Source: Streptomyces sp. NBC_00510
Lineage (GTDB): Bacteria > Actinomycetota > Actinomycetes > Streptomycetales > Streptomycetaceae
NCBI GenBank assembly: GCA_036013505.1
Contig: CP107851.1
Location: forward strand, 5,846,001-5,910,000
Direction of reading: 5' to 3'
DNA length: 64,000 bases
Shown here: in pieces, positions 27,187 through 36,072 of the stretch
How positions within the stretch are numbered: position 1 is the first letter of the stretch
How the letters are laid out: the number at the start of each line of letters is the position of its first letter
The notes under the pieces: generated by a model
The model's database searches: none
What the model was told of the DNA's origin: nothing
The model's input: the letters and a program-made list of their open reading frames with translations, nothing else
Made by a program: the position numbers and the translations under genes

Positions 27187-27729
27187 ATGTTCGAGGAGCC
27201 ACCCCCGCACCCTGTCCCGTTCAAGCCCACGTCCGCCTCGCGGATCACGCTGGCGCACATCATGACCCACCACGACACGAACCTGCTGGGCACCGTGCAC
27301 GGCGGCGTGGTCATGAAGCTCGTGGACGACGCGGCGGGCGCCGTCGCCGGACGGCACTCCGAGGGGCCCGCGGTGACCGGCGCCATGGACGAGATGGCCT
27401 TCCTGGAGCCGGTGCGGGTCGGCGACCTGCTCAAGGTGCAGGCCCAGGTCAACTGGACCGGGCGGAGTTCCATGGAGGTCGGCGTGCGCGTGCTGGCCGA
27501 ACGCTGGAACGAGTCCGGCCCGGCGACCCAGGTGGCCAGCGCCTACCTGGTCTTCGTGGCCGTGGACGCCGAGGGCGCGCCGCGTCCGGTGCCCCAGATC
27601 GAGCCCGAGACCGACCGGGACCGGCGCCGTCTGCAGGAGGCGCAGATCCGCCGCACGCACCGGCTGGCCCGCCGCCGGGCGATCATGGAGCTGCGCGAGA
27701 AGCGCGCCGCCGAGGGCTTCGAGGACTGA
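27187..27729 (+). CDS. Hotdog-fold acyl-CoA thioesterase
   Basis: The 180-residue protein resembles YciA/BACH-type acyl-CoA thioesterases. ITLAHIMTHHDTNLLGTVHGGVVMKLVDDAAG carries the catalytic Asn/Asp region and the HGG turn, and MDEMAFLEPVRVGDLL follows. It hydrolyses acyl-CoA esters; chain preference cannot be told. A charged helical tail (RDRRRLQEAQIRRTHRLARR) is typical of these proteins. TTAGGGT lies about 10 bases before the ATG, so the mRNA may be leaderless. It diverges from the DUF1876 gene and converges on LCP 3. Confidence 0.9.
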   Translation: MFEEPPPHPVPFKPTSASRITLAHIMTHHDTNLLGTVHGGVVMKLVDDAAGAVAGRHSEGPAVTGAMDEMAFLEPVRVGDLLKVQAQVNWTGRSSMEVGVRVLAERWNESGPATQVASAYLVFVAVDAEGAPRPVPQIEPETDRDRRRLQEAQIRRTHRLARRRAIMELREKRAAEGFED

Positions 27730-27755
27730 CGGGCTCCGGCCCCCGGCCCCGGACC

Positions 27756-29201
27756 TCAGCCGCACGCGACGCGGTCGCCGCGCGCGGGCGGGAGCTCCAC
27801 CGGCGGCGCCGCGGGCGGGTCCGGCTCACCGGCCCGCACCGGGGTCACGCCGTCGTAGTCCGCGCCCACGGTGATCCGCAGCGTCGACCCCAGCCCGGAG
27901 ACCGCTCGCAGCTCGGCGTACGGCAGGGCCGTCCCCAGGGCCTTGGCGGAGCGGTCCCAGCCCGGGTCGTAGTGGATGACCGTGTACTCCGCGTCGTGCC
28001 GGACGGTGTTGCCGGGCGCACCGGTGGTGCGGAAGCCCAGGCGGCGCAGTTCCTTGTCCACGCGCGCCCCCAGTCCGTTGACCGTCGTCCCGTTGTTGAC
28101 CTGGACGCGGATCGACTTGGGCGGCACGTCGACCTGCTCCGGCTCGGGTGCCGAGGGGCTGGGCGTGGCCAGGGGGCCGCCGTCCGGGCCGGTCAGCGGG
28201 CGGTCCTCGCGCAGCGCGTCGAAGATCCGCCCGGCGCCCTTCACGTCCCAGCGCAGGGTCGTGCCCACCCCCTGCACCCGGAACGGCGTGGCGTCCACCG
28301 GCACCGACGCGAACTCCACCGAGCGCGCCCCGAAGCCGCCCCGCAGCCCCGTGGCGAGCGCGATCAGGTCGTCCGGCTTGGTCTGCCGGTCCGCGCGCAC
28401 CGAGCCCAGCGCGGCCCGGGCCACCTGGTCGAGCTTGACGGGGTTCTGCAGCAGCCCGATGTCGGTGACCCGGCGGACCAGGGCGGCCAGGAACCGCTGC
28501 TGGTTCTGCATCCGCGGGAGGTCGGGGCTGCCGGGGAAGTGGCCGGAGCGCACGTACCGCAGCGCCGTGCCGCCGTCCGCGCGGACCGTTCCGGCGGGCA
28601 GGTCGAGGCCGGTCAGGGGGTCCCGCAGCGGCTGGGCGAAGCAGAGGTCGACGCCGCCGATCCTGTCGACGGTCTTCATGAAGGAGCCGAAGTCGAACTC
28701 GGCGTAGTGGTCGACCTTGATCCCGGTCATCTTCTCGACCGTGCTGACGGCGAGCGAAGGGCCGCCCACCCCCCAGGCCCACTTCAGCTTGCCGGGGCGG
28801 GGCAGCTCCGCGTACGAGTCCCGCGGCAGGGCGACCACGCTGACCCGCCTGCCGTCCCGCGACAGGTGCGCCAGCATCATCGTGTCGGTGCAGTCGCAGG
28901 GCTCCCCGCCCAGGCGCAGCGCGGTGCGCTGCGCCGCGGTCAGCCCGCGGCGCACGTCGGTGCCGACCAGCAGGAAGTTGGTGCCCTTGGTGGGGTTGGG
29001 CCGGTTCTTCATCCCGGCGAAGGCGTCCACCCGCGCCAGGCGGTCGTCCATGTGCCCCAGGACGGCGTGCCCGATCCCGCTGGCGGTCAGGATGCCCAGC
29101 GAGACGGCGCCGAGGACGCGCATCCCGCGGCGCACGGGCGACCGCTTCCGGGCCCGGCGGGCGGCTGCGATGGGCTGCTGACGGCGACGAGCGACGGTCA
29201 T
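27756..29201 (-). CDS. LCP family protein 3, with LytR_C domain
   Basis: The 481-residue protein has a basic N-terminus, one helix (about 27-46), an LCP domain (LLVGTDVRRGL, CTDTMMLAHL, VVALPRDSYAELP, KLKWAWGVGGPSLAVSTVE, KVDHYAEFDFGSF, ALRYVRSGHFPGSPDLPR) and a C-terminal LytR_C domain (VQVNNGTTVNGLGARV to RITVGADYDGV). The usual RxR motif is altered to VRSGHF, so substrate contacts may differ. Pairs of cysteines (PCDC, DLCF) and a C-terminal ACG are present. It diverges from the glycosyltransferase gene with 92 bases between starts. Confidence 0.92.
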   Translation of the reverse strand: MTVARRRQQPIAAARRARKRSPVRRGMRVLGAVSLGILTASGIGHAVLGHMDDRLARVDAFAGMKNRPNPTKGTNFLLVGTDVRRGLTAAQRTALRLGGEPCDCTDTMMLAHLSRDGRRVSVVALPRDSYAELPRPGKLKWAWGVGGPSLAVSTVEKMTGIKVDHYAEFDFGSFMKTVDRIGGVDLCFAQPLRDPLTGLDLPAGTVRADGGTALRYVRSGHFPGSPDLPRMQNQQRFLAALVRRVTDIGLLQNPVKLDQVARAALGSVRADRQTKPDDLIALATGLRGGFGARSVEFASVPVDATPFRVQGVGTTLRWDVKGAGRIFDALREDRPLTGPDGGPLATPSPSAPEPEQVDVPPKSIRVQVNNGTTVNGLGARVDKELRRLGFRTTGAPGNTVRHDAEYTVIHYDPGWDRSAKALGTALPYAELRAVSGLGSTLRITVGADYDGVTPVRAGEPDPPAAPPVELPPARGDRVACG

Positions 29202-29293
29202 GGAGTCACGCTAAGGAGTCATACCGTCGTACGGGATGAGGCCCGCCCGCCTGCACGTGTTCGTATCATCCGTTCGCGGTAACGTGTCCGGCT

Positions 29294-30328
29294 GTGAACG
29301 CTGCGACCCCCCACGTGCTGCCCGCCGTCTCCGTGATCATGCCGGTGCTCGACGAGGAGCGGCACCTGCGCAACTCCGTCCGCCACATCCTCGAACAGGA
29401 CTACGCGGGCGAGCTCGAGGTCGTCATCGCCCTCGGCCCCTCCACCGACCGCACGGACGAGATCGCGGCGGAGCTGGTGCGGGAGGACCCCCGCGTCCAC
29501 ACGGTGCCCAATCCCACCGGCCGCACCCCCGCCGCCCTGAACGCCGCCATCAAGGCCTCCCGGCACCCCGTCGTGGTGCGGGTCGACGGCCACGGCATGC
29601 TCTCGCCCGACTACATCGAGACCGCGGTGCGGCTGCTGGAGGAGACCGGCGCCGCCAACGTCGGCGGCATCATGCACGCCGAGGGCGAGAACGACTGGGA
29701 GCGCGCCGTCGCCGCCGCCATGACCTCGAAGATCGGTGTCGGCAACGCGGCCTTCCACACCGGCGGCGCCGCCGCCCCCGCCGACACCGTCTACCTCGGG
29801 GTCTTCCGCCGTGAGGTGCTGGAGCAGCAGGGCGGCTACAACGAGGAGTTCATCCGCGCCCAGGACTGGGAGCTGAACTACCGCATCCGCGAGGCCGGCG
29901 GCCTGATCTGGTTCTCGCCCGAGCTGCGCGTCTCGTACCGCCCGCGGCCCAGCGTGCGCGCGCTGGCCAAGCAGTACAAGGACTACGGGCGCTGGCGCCG
30001 CGTCGTCACCCGCTACCACCAGGGCTCGGTCAACCTGCGCTACCTGGCCGCCCCGGCCGCCGTCGTGGCCATCGCGGCGGGTGTGGTGGTCGGCGCCGCG
30101 GTCACCCCGCTCGGCTTCGTCGTCCCCGGCGGCTACCTCGCCGCCATCGCGCTGGGCTCGCTCCCGGCCGGCAGGGGCCTGTCCGCCGGCGCACGGCTGC
30201 AGATCCCGGTGGCGCTCGCCACGATGCACATGGCGTGGGGCTACGGCTTCCTGACCAGCCCGCGCTCGCTCGCCCGGCGGGTCATCGCCAGCCGCCGCCC
30301 GGCGGTGCGGGCGGCGGCCGACGCGTGA
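29294..30328 (+). CDS. Family 2 glycosyltransferase with C-terminal membrane helices
   Basis: The 344-residue protein has an N-terminal GT-A domain: VSVIMPVLDEERHLRNSV, ALGPSTDRTDEIAAEL, and a DGHG in place of the usual DxD. GGAAAPADTVYLGVFRREV and AQDWELNYRIREAGG follow. Two or three helices (about 245-310) anchor it. Such ExoM/succinoglycan-type enzymes extend lipid-linked sugars on the cytoplasmic face. It lies inside the LCP cluster, so it may build one of the polymers that LCP enzymes attach. GTG 29294 is the start. It converges on LCP 4 with 16 bases between. Confidence 0.88.
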   Translation: MNAATPHVLPAVSVIMPVLDEERHLRNSVRHILEQDYAGELEVVIALGPSTDRTDEIAAELVREDPRVHTVPNPTGRTPAALNAAIKASRHPVVVRVDGHGMLSPDYIETAVRLLEETGAANVGGIMHAEGENDWERAVAAAMTSKIGVGNAAFHTGGAAAPADTVYLGVFRREVLEQQGGYNEEFIRAQDWELNYRIREAGGLIWFSPELRVSYRPRPSVRALAKQYKDYGRWRRVVTRYHQGSVNLRYLAAPAAVVAIAAGVVVGAAVTPLGFVVPGGYLAAIALGSLPAGRGLSAGARLQIPVALATMHMAWGYGFLTSPRSLARRVIASRRPAVRAAADA

Positions 30329-30344
30329 TGCCGCGGGTGGACCC

Positions 30345-32234
30345 CTACCAGCTGTTGTAGGGGTTCACCTTCATGCACGCCGAGTCGTCGGAGGCGTTGA
30401 GCGCGCTCGCGCTGTCCAGCACTTCCTTGGTGTCGGAGCTGCTGGCCGCCGGGTAGGTCGACCCGGCGGTCCAGTCGGCGCCGATCACCAGCGTGATGCC
30501 CTCGGCGGACGAGGACTTCTTCACCGCGCCCGTGGGCAGCTTCAGCGCCTTCGCCACGGCCAGGGCGTCGGCCTGCTCGTCGTCGCTCGCGTAGGTGATC
30601 GTGCTGCCGGACTGCGACTGCGGCGTGGAGTCGGACTCGGCCTGGGTGAAGCCCAGGGTCTTCAGCTTCTCCGTGACCGTGCCCGCCCGGCCGGGGGTGG
30701 CGGGCACCGAGGTGCTGCCGGTGCCGTTCTGGACCGTCACCGCGATCTCGCCCTTGGGCGAGGCCTTCGCGGTGGCCGTGGCCGTGGCCGCCTTCTTCTT
30801 CTTCGCGGCCTTGCCGTCCACGGCCTGGTCGTTGCGGAGCAGCGTGAAGAGCTTGGTCGCCGCGGAGGTCGGCACGACGTGCGCGGTCGGGTTCTGCGGG
30901 TCGGCGCCCCAGGGCATCGTCGTCATGGTGATGCGGTCGGTGGGAACGCCCTTGAGGTCGTTGCCCAGGTCGTAGAGCTTCTTGACCGTGCCGAGGCCGG
31001 TGTCGACGGTCAGCGCCTTGGTGGCGGCCTCCGCCAGGCCCGTCAGCTTGCCCGGGTCGTTGAGCTTCGCGCTGGACTTCAGCTGGCGGACCATCGCGTT
31101 CATGTACATGTGCTGGGCGTGGGTGCGGCCGATGTCGCTGCCGTCCTCGAAGCCGTGCCGGGTGCGGAGCCACTGCAGGGCCTGCTTGCCCTTGATGACG
31201 TGGTCGCCCTTGGTGAGCTTGAGCCCGGACTTCTTGTCCCAGACGTTCCCCTTGACGCAGACCGGGACGCCGCCGACCGCGTCGGCCATGGACACCACGC
31301 CGGCGAAGTCGATCATCATGAAGTGGTCGATGGATATGTCGGTGAGCTTCTCCCAGGTGGCCACGGTGCAGCCGGGGCCGCCGTGCTGGAGGCTCGTGTT
31401 GATCGTCTCCGACGTGGTCTCGGGATAGACCTGCCCGTCGTCCGGGTCGGTGCACTTGGGGATGGTGACCCGGGTGTCGCGAGGGATGCTGACCACGGTC
31501 ATGTTGCTGCGGTCCGCGGAGACGTGCAGCAGCATCTGGACGTCGGCGAGCGGCTTGCGGTCGGCGTCGGCCTTGGCGCCGCCGAGCTTCTGGTTCGCCT
31601 TGGACGCGCGGCTGTCGGAGCCCAGCAGCAGGATGTTCAGCGGGGTCTGGCCGGCGGCGTTGGCCTTGCTCTTGGCGGCCTGGCTGTCGCCGAGGTTCAG
31701 CGCGTCCTTCTTGATGTTCGCGTTGAGGTGCTGGTAGTACGCGTAGGCGGCGCCGGCCGAGCCGAGTATCGCCACCGACGTGACGATCGCCACCCAGCGC
31801 AGGGCGCGCCTCTTGCCCTTCTTGCGGCGGCGGTTGCCGCGGCGGCCGCTGCCGTCGTGGCCGTCGTCGTCCGCCCCGTCGCCCTGCGTCGCGGTCAGGG
31901 TGCCGGTGGACGCACCGTCGCCCCCGTCGTCCTCGTAGGCGCCGTAGTCGGCCCGGTGGCCGTCGTCGCCGTAGCCCCCGGTGTCGTAGCCCGTGGCGTC
32001 GTAGTCCGCCGGCTGGTAGGGCGCGTACGGCTCCTGGGGTGGGTACCCGCCGCGCTGCGGCTCCTCCGGGCGGTAGCCGCCGCGCTGGGGCTGCTGCGGG
32101 ACCGTCGGGTGCGGGGTGGGCTGCTGCGGGATGTACGGCTGTCCGTGACCGTTCCCGTACGGAGAGTCGTCCCATCCGGGTTCGTGAGGATCGTAGGGGG
32201 CGTTCCGCCCTCCGGGGATGCTGCCGTGGCGCAT
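30345..32234 (-). CDS. LCP family protein 4, with LytR_C domain
   Basis: The 629-residue protein begins with about 150 residues of Pro/Gln/Gly/Tyr-rich sequence (YIPQQPTPHPTVPQQPQ), an RRGNRRRKKGKRR basic patch and a helix. The LCP domain has LLGSDSRASK, DVQMLLHVSADRSNMTVVSI, PRDTRVTIPKC, HGGPGCTVATWEKLTD, SIDHFMMIDFAGV and ALQWLRTRHGFEDGSDIGR. LytR_C runs from VQNGTGSTSV to VIGADWTAG. It ends DSACMKVNPYNSW, with a C-terminal cysteine motif shared with LCP 5. LCP 4 and LCP 5 are close paralogues in tandem, pointing to local duplication. Confidence 0.92.
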   Translation of the reverse strand: MRHGSIPGGRNAPYDPHEPGWDDSPYGNGHGQPYIPQQPTPHPTVPQQPQRGGYRPEEPQRGGYPPQEPYAPYQPADYDATGYDTGGYGDDGHRADYGAYEDDGGDGASTGTLTATQGDGADDDGHDGSGRRGNRRRKKGKRRALRWVAIVTSVAILGSAGAAYAYYQHLNANIKKDALNLGDSQAAKSKANAAGQTPLNILLLGSDSRASKANQKLGGAKADADRKPLADVQMLLHVSADRSNMTVVSIPRDTRVTIPKCTDPDDGQVYPETTSETINTSLQHGGPGCTVATWEKLTDISIDHFMMIDFAGVVSMADAVGGVPVCVKGNVWDKKSGLKLTKGDHVIKGKQALQWLRTRHGFEDGSDIGRTHAQHMYMNAMVRQLKSSAKLNDPGKLTGLAEAATKALTVDTGLGTVKKLYDLGNDLKGVPTDRITMTTMPWGADPQNPTAHVVPTSAATKLFTLLRNDQAVDGKAAKKKKAATATATAKASPKGEIAVTVQNGTGSTSVPATPGRAGTVTEKLKTLGFTQAESDSTPQSQSGSTITYASDDEQADALAVAKALKLPTGAVKKSSSAEGITLVIGADWTAGSTYPAASSSDTKEVLDSASALNASDDSACMKVNPYNSW

Positions 32235-32439
32235 GTGTGCCCTCCCATGACGCGCTGGTCACTACGGTCACCGGTTGCGCCGCAGCGCGCGGATCGTGGG
32301 TGATTCTCAGCTGTGCGACTGTCAAAGTCCTGTGGAACCGGAACAGCCCTGCTCGCGGATGGTTGGAGGTCACGATACATAAACCGCGACGGGGTCAAGG
32401 CATTCGCTTCTTATCGCCTGTGTAAAACGATCGTGCGCA

Positions 32440-34113
32440 TTACCCCAAACCGGGATCCCAGCGATATGGCCTGTACACGTCCATGCAGGCTGAATCATTC
32501 GCTCCGTTCAGGGCCCCGGCGCTCGTGGGCAGCGATCCGTCGTCGTCGGCGGCACCCTGGAAGACCGTCCCCTCCCGCCAGTCCGCACCCACGACGAGTG
32601 TGACGGAGGCGACATGTGAGGATTCCTTCACAACACCGCTGGGGAGCTTGAACACCTTCGCCACGGCGAGCGCGTCCGAGCGGCCCTGCGCGCCCCCGGA
32701 GGCCGGGTACTCGATCACGGTGGCCGCCGACGGCTGCGGTGCGGTGGCCGCCGCCGCCTTCCCGAACCCGCCTTGGGTCAGCGCCGTGGCCAGGGCGCGC
32801 GCCCTGCCGTTCACGGGAGTGCCCGTGGCGTCGCCCGCGGTGCCGTTGACGACCGAGACCGGGATGTCCGCGGCGGGCCGCGCCGCCGGCCCGGTGGGCT
32901 CCTTCTTCGCCTTCTTCTTCCCCTTGTCGTCGAAGGGGAGGTCGTGGACGAGCCGCGACCACACCTTGGGGGCGGCCACCGGGTCCGGCATGTAGTGCTG
33001 GTCGTTCTCGGTGTCCGTGACCGGCGGCATGGTCAGCATCGTGATCCGGTTCGACGGGACGCTCTTGAGCTGCATGCCGAGGTCGAAGAGCTTCTTCGGG
33101 GTGCCGATCTCCTCCGACACCTGCAGCGCGTTGGTGGCGGCCTCGGCGAGGCCCCGCAGCCGCCCGCCGTCGGTGAAGACGTTCTGCGAGCGCAGCTCCC
33201 GCACCATCGAGTTCATGTACATGTGCTGCGCTTTGGCGCGCCCGAGGTCGCTCTCGAAGGCGTGCCGGGTGCGCAGCCACTGCAGGGCCTTCTTGCCGGT
33301 GATCTTCTGCGAGCCCGCCTTGAGCTTCAGCCCGGAGCCGCCCGGCTGCTGCGGGGTCGGGTGGTCCCACACCGGCTGCTTCACGCAGACCTCGACGCCG
33401 CCGACCGCGTCGGCCATCTTCACCACACCCGCGAAGTCGATCATCATCCAGTGGTCGATGTAGACCTTGGTGAGGTTCTGCACGGTGGCGAGCGTGCAGC
33501 CGGGGCCGCCGCGCGCCAGGCTCTCGTTGATGATCGCGTGCGTGGTGGCGGCGAACTTCTTGCCCGTCTTGGGGTCGGTGCACTTCGGGATCGGCACCCG
33601 GGTGTCGCGCGGGATGCTCACCACGGACATGTTGCTGCGGTCGGCGGAGACGTGCAGCAGCATGATCACGTCCGCGCGGGGCGGTTCGTCCTTGGTGTAC
33701 CTGGCGCCGCCGAGCTTGAGGTTCTCCGCGGAGTTACGGCCGTCGGCGCCCAGCAGCAGGATGTTCAGCGCGTTCGTCGGCGCCTTGGCCACGTCGCTGT
33801 CGCCGCTGTTTCGCTTCCCCTTGCGGAGGTTGTGGCTGAGGTGCTCGTAGTACGCGTAACCGGCCCCCGCCGTCCCGAGTATGAGCACCGCGAGGGTGAC
33901 CGCGATCCACCGGACGACCCGGCGTCTGCGGCGCTGCGGCGGCCGTGCGCCCGGCTGTCCGTCCGGCCTTCCGCCCGGCTGTCCGCCGCCGCGCCCCGGG
34001 TCCGTGTGCGGGGCCCGCGCCGCGTCCGTGCCCCGCTGCGGCGCCCCGTCCCGCGGGTGGTCGTCGTAGAGGCTGTCGTCCCAGCCGAGATCGCGCACAC
34101 GACTGTCCGTCAT
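32440..34113 (-). CDS. LCP family protein 5, with LytR_C domain
   Basis: The 557-residue paralogue of LCP 4 has a shorter disordered N-terminus (GWDDSLYDDHPRDGAPQ, like the GWDDSPYGNGH of LCP 4), one helix, and an LCP domain with LLGADGRNSAEN, PPRADVIMLLHVSADRSNM, PRDTRVPIPKC, GGPGCTLATVQNLT, YIDHWMMIDFAGV and ALQWLRTRHAFESDLGRA. LytR_C spans VVNGTAGDATG to VVGADWREG. It ends DSACMDVYRPYRW. The 205-base gap before LCP 4 is AT-richer than the genes and must hold the LCP 4 promoter; no other gene is seen there. Confidence 0.92.
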   Translation of the reverse strand: MTDSRVRDLGWDDSLYDDHPRDGAPQRGTDAARAPHTDPGRGGGQPGGRPDGQPGARPPQRRRRRVVRWIAVTLAVLILGTAGAGYAYYEHLSHNLRKGKRNSGDSDVAKAPTNALNILLLGADGRNSAENLKLGGARYTKDEPPRADVIMLLHVSADRSNMSVVSIPRDTRVPIPKCTDPKTGKKFAATTHAIINESLARGGPGCTLATVQNLTKVYIDHWMMIDFAGVVKMADAVGGVEVCVKQPVWDHPTPQQPGGSGLKLKAGSQKITGKKALQWLRTRHAFESDLGRAKAQHMYMNSMVRELRSQNVFTDGGRLRGLAEAATNALQVSEEIGTPKKLFDLGMQLKSVPSNRITMLTMPPVTDTENDQHYMPDPVAAPKVWSRLVHDLPFDDKGKKKAKKEPTGPAARPAADIPVSVVNGTAGDATGTPVNGRARALATALTQGGFGKAAAATAPQPSAATVIEYPASGGAQGRSDALAVAKVFKLPSGVVKESSHVASVTLVVGADWREGTVFQGAADDDGSLPTSAGALNGANDSACMDVYRPYRWDPGLG

Positions 34114-34167
34114 CGTCCGGTTCCCACCCCTGATACCCCTGTCGACCCTGGTGCCCGTGCCGGGCGG

Positions 34168-35952
34168 CTACTTGGCGCACACGCTCTTGTCGTCCGCCTC
34201 GACCTTCTGGATGCCCTCGGGCGCCTTCGTCGGCGGGGCGATCGGCGTGCCCGCCTGCGTGAAGTCCTTGCCGAGGGTGAGCGTCATGTTGGCGCGCGGG
34301 GCGGCGTCCTCGGTGCCCTGCTTGAGCGCGGAGGCCGGCAGCCCCATCATGTCGGCCAGCCGGCGCGCCTGGTCGGCCTGGTTGGGGGCGTACTCCAGCG
34401 TCGTCTTCTGCAGTTCGGTGGGCGCGTTGCCGCCGTTGGTGGAGCGGCTGACGCCCTCGTCGTTCTGCAGCCAGTTGACGGTGTCCTGGGCGGCGCCGAA
34501 GACCCCGCTGCCGTTCAGCACCTCGACCCGCACGTTGATCGCGTCGGCCTTGGGGCCCTTGAGCTTGGCCGCGTCGGACGCCTTCTGCTTCTTCTTCACC
34601 TCGGTGAGCGAGACGTCGTTGCGCACCATGGTGAACAGCTGCGGCGCCTTGGTCTCGTCCAGCACCACCGTGGCGTGCACCTTCTCGGCCGGGTTGTCTA
34701 TCACCGGCACCGTCGCGAAGGTGATGTTCTTGGTGTCGACCCGGCTCAGGTCCTTGGCGAGTTGGCTGAGCTTGGGCACGCTGCCGATGCCGGTGTCGAC
34801 GGTGAGCGCCTTCGTCGCCGTGTTCGCCAGCTTGAGCAGCTTCGTCGGACTGGTCAGCGTGTCGCCCGACTTCATCGTGCGCATCATCGAGCTGAGGAAC
34901 TGCTGCTGCAGCTGGATGCGGCTGAGGTCGCCGCCGAAGCCGACGCTGTGCCGGGTGCGGACGAAGGCCAGCGCCTGCTCGCCCGCGACGATGTGCCGGC
35001 CCTTGTCCAGCTTCAGGTGCGAGTCCGGGTCGTCGATGTCCTTGGCCAGGCACACCTCGACGCCCCCGACCGCCGTCGACAGGTCCTTCACCGCGTCGAA
35101 GTTGGCCATCATGAAGTGGTCCGGGGTGATGCCCGTCAATGCCTTGACGGTGCGCATCGTGCAGCCCGGGTCGCGGCCGTACTGGCCCAGGCTGGTGTTG
35201 AAGCGGACTTCGCTCTCACCCGGGATGATCTTCGTGGAGCCGTCGGACTGCTTCGTCGGGCAGTCCGGGATGTCGGTGATGATGTCCCGGGGGATGCTCA
35301 GCGCCGTCGCGTTGGAGCGGTCCTTGGAGACGTGGAAGAGGATCGTGGTGTCGGCGTGGCCGACGTTGGCCGCGTCGCCGTACTTGCCCTTCAGGCCCTG
35401 CCGGCTGTCGGTGCCGATGACCAGGATGTTGACCGGTCCGGTGGACGTGGCGTTCTTGGAGCCGATGCCCGGGTCGATCGTGTGGATGTTGCCGTTGAGC
35501 TGCTGGTACAGCGCGTAGACGCCCACGCACGCCGCGATGACCACGACCCCGAGCGTGCCGGCGGTCCAGATCAGGGCCCGCCTCTTGGCGGACTTCCGGG
35601 ACTTGGGTCGGCGCCGGCTGGTGCGCGTGGCCGCCCGGCCGCCGCCCTCGCCCCTGGTGCCGCCTGCCCGGCTGCCGCCCGCCGCCCTGCCGGTGCCCGC
35701 CGCGCGGCCGCCCTCAGGGGAGCGGCCGCCCGTCGTGGCGCGGCCCTCGCCCTCGGCGCCGGAACGGCCCTGCCGTGCGCGGCTTCCGCCCTGCGGCTGG
35801 ACGCGCTGTGTCCGCCGGCCCGTCCCCTGTGCGGGGACGCCGGGTTCCGGCTGCTGCGGGGGGTCCAGCCGCAACTGGTAGCTGCCCGTCTCGGGATCGA
35901 AAACCCACTGATCCGCCGGGTCGACGTGCTGCCTACGGCCTTGCGTGTCCAC
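34168..35952 (-). CDS. LCP family protein 6, with LytR_C domain
   Basis: The 594-residue protein starts VDTQGRRQHVDPADQWVFD, then a long Gly/Arg/Ala-rich segment, a helix (LIWTAGTLGVVVIAACVGVYAL) and an LCP domain: VIGTDSRQGLKG, GHADTTILFHVSKDRSNATA, SIPRDIITDIPDC, YGRDPGCTMRTVKALTG, TPDHFMMANFDAV, ALAFVRTRHSVGFGGDLSR. LytR_C spans VLNGSGVFGAA to LTLGKDFTQAG, with an added tail ending KSVCAK. GTG 35952 is chosen over a TTG at 35985; GGAGGA lies 11 bases upstream. LCP 7, 6, 5 and 4 run in the same direction. Confidence 0.9.
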   Translation of the reverse strand: MDTQGRRQHVDPADQWVFDPETGSYQLRLDPPQQPEPGVPAQGTGRRTQRVQPQGGSRARQGRSGAEGEGRATTGGRSPEGGRAAGTGRAAGGSRAGGTRGEGGGRAATRTSRRRPKSRKSAKRRALIWTAGTLGVVVIAACVGVYALYQQLNGNIHTIDPGIGSKNATSTGPVNILVIGTDSRQGLKGKYGDAANVGHADTTILFHVSKDRSNATALSIPRDIITDIPDCPTKQSDGSTKIIPGESEVRFNTSLGQYGRDPGCTMRTVKALTGITPDHFMMANFDAVKDLSTAVGGVEVCLAKDIDDPDSHLKLDKGRHIVAGEQALAFVRTRHSVGFGGDLSRIQLQQQFLSSMMRTMKSGDTLTSPTKLLKLANTATKALTVDTGIGSVPKLSQLAKDLSRVDTKNITFATVPVIDNPAEKVHATVVLDETKAPQLFTMVRNDVSLTEVKKKQKASDAAKLKGPKADAINVRVEVLNGSGVFGAAQDTVNWLQNDEGVSRSTNGGNAPTELQKTTLEYAPNQADQARRLADMMGLPASALKQGTEDAAPRANMTLTLGKDFTQAGTPIAPPTKAPEGIQKVEADDKSVCAK

Positions 35953-36072
35953 GGTCGATCGAGTCCTCCGTCTCGGCCGCTGCAACAGGCCGGATCGCTC
36001 ACACTAACCCCACAGTTCAGCGTGTACGCCCGTCGCTGACAAATTCCGCTCTCCTACACCTGGACAAACTGT

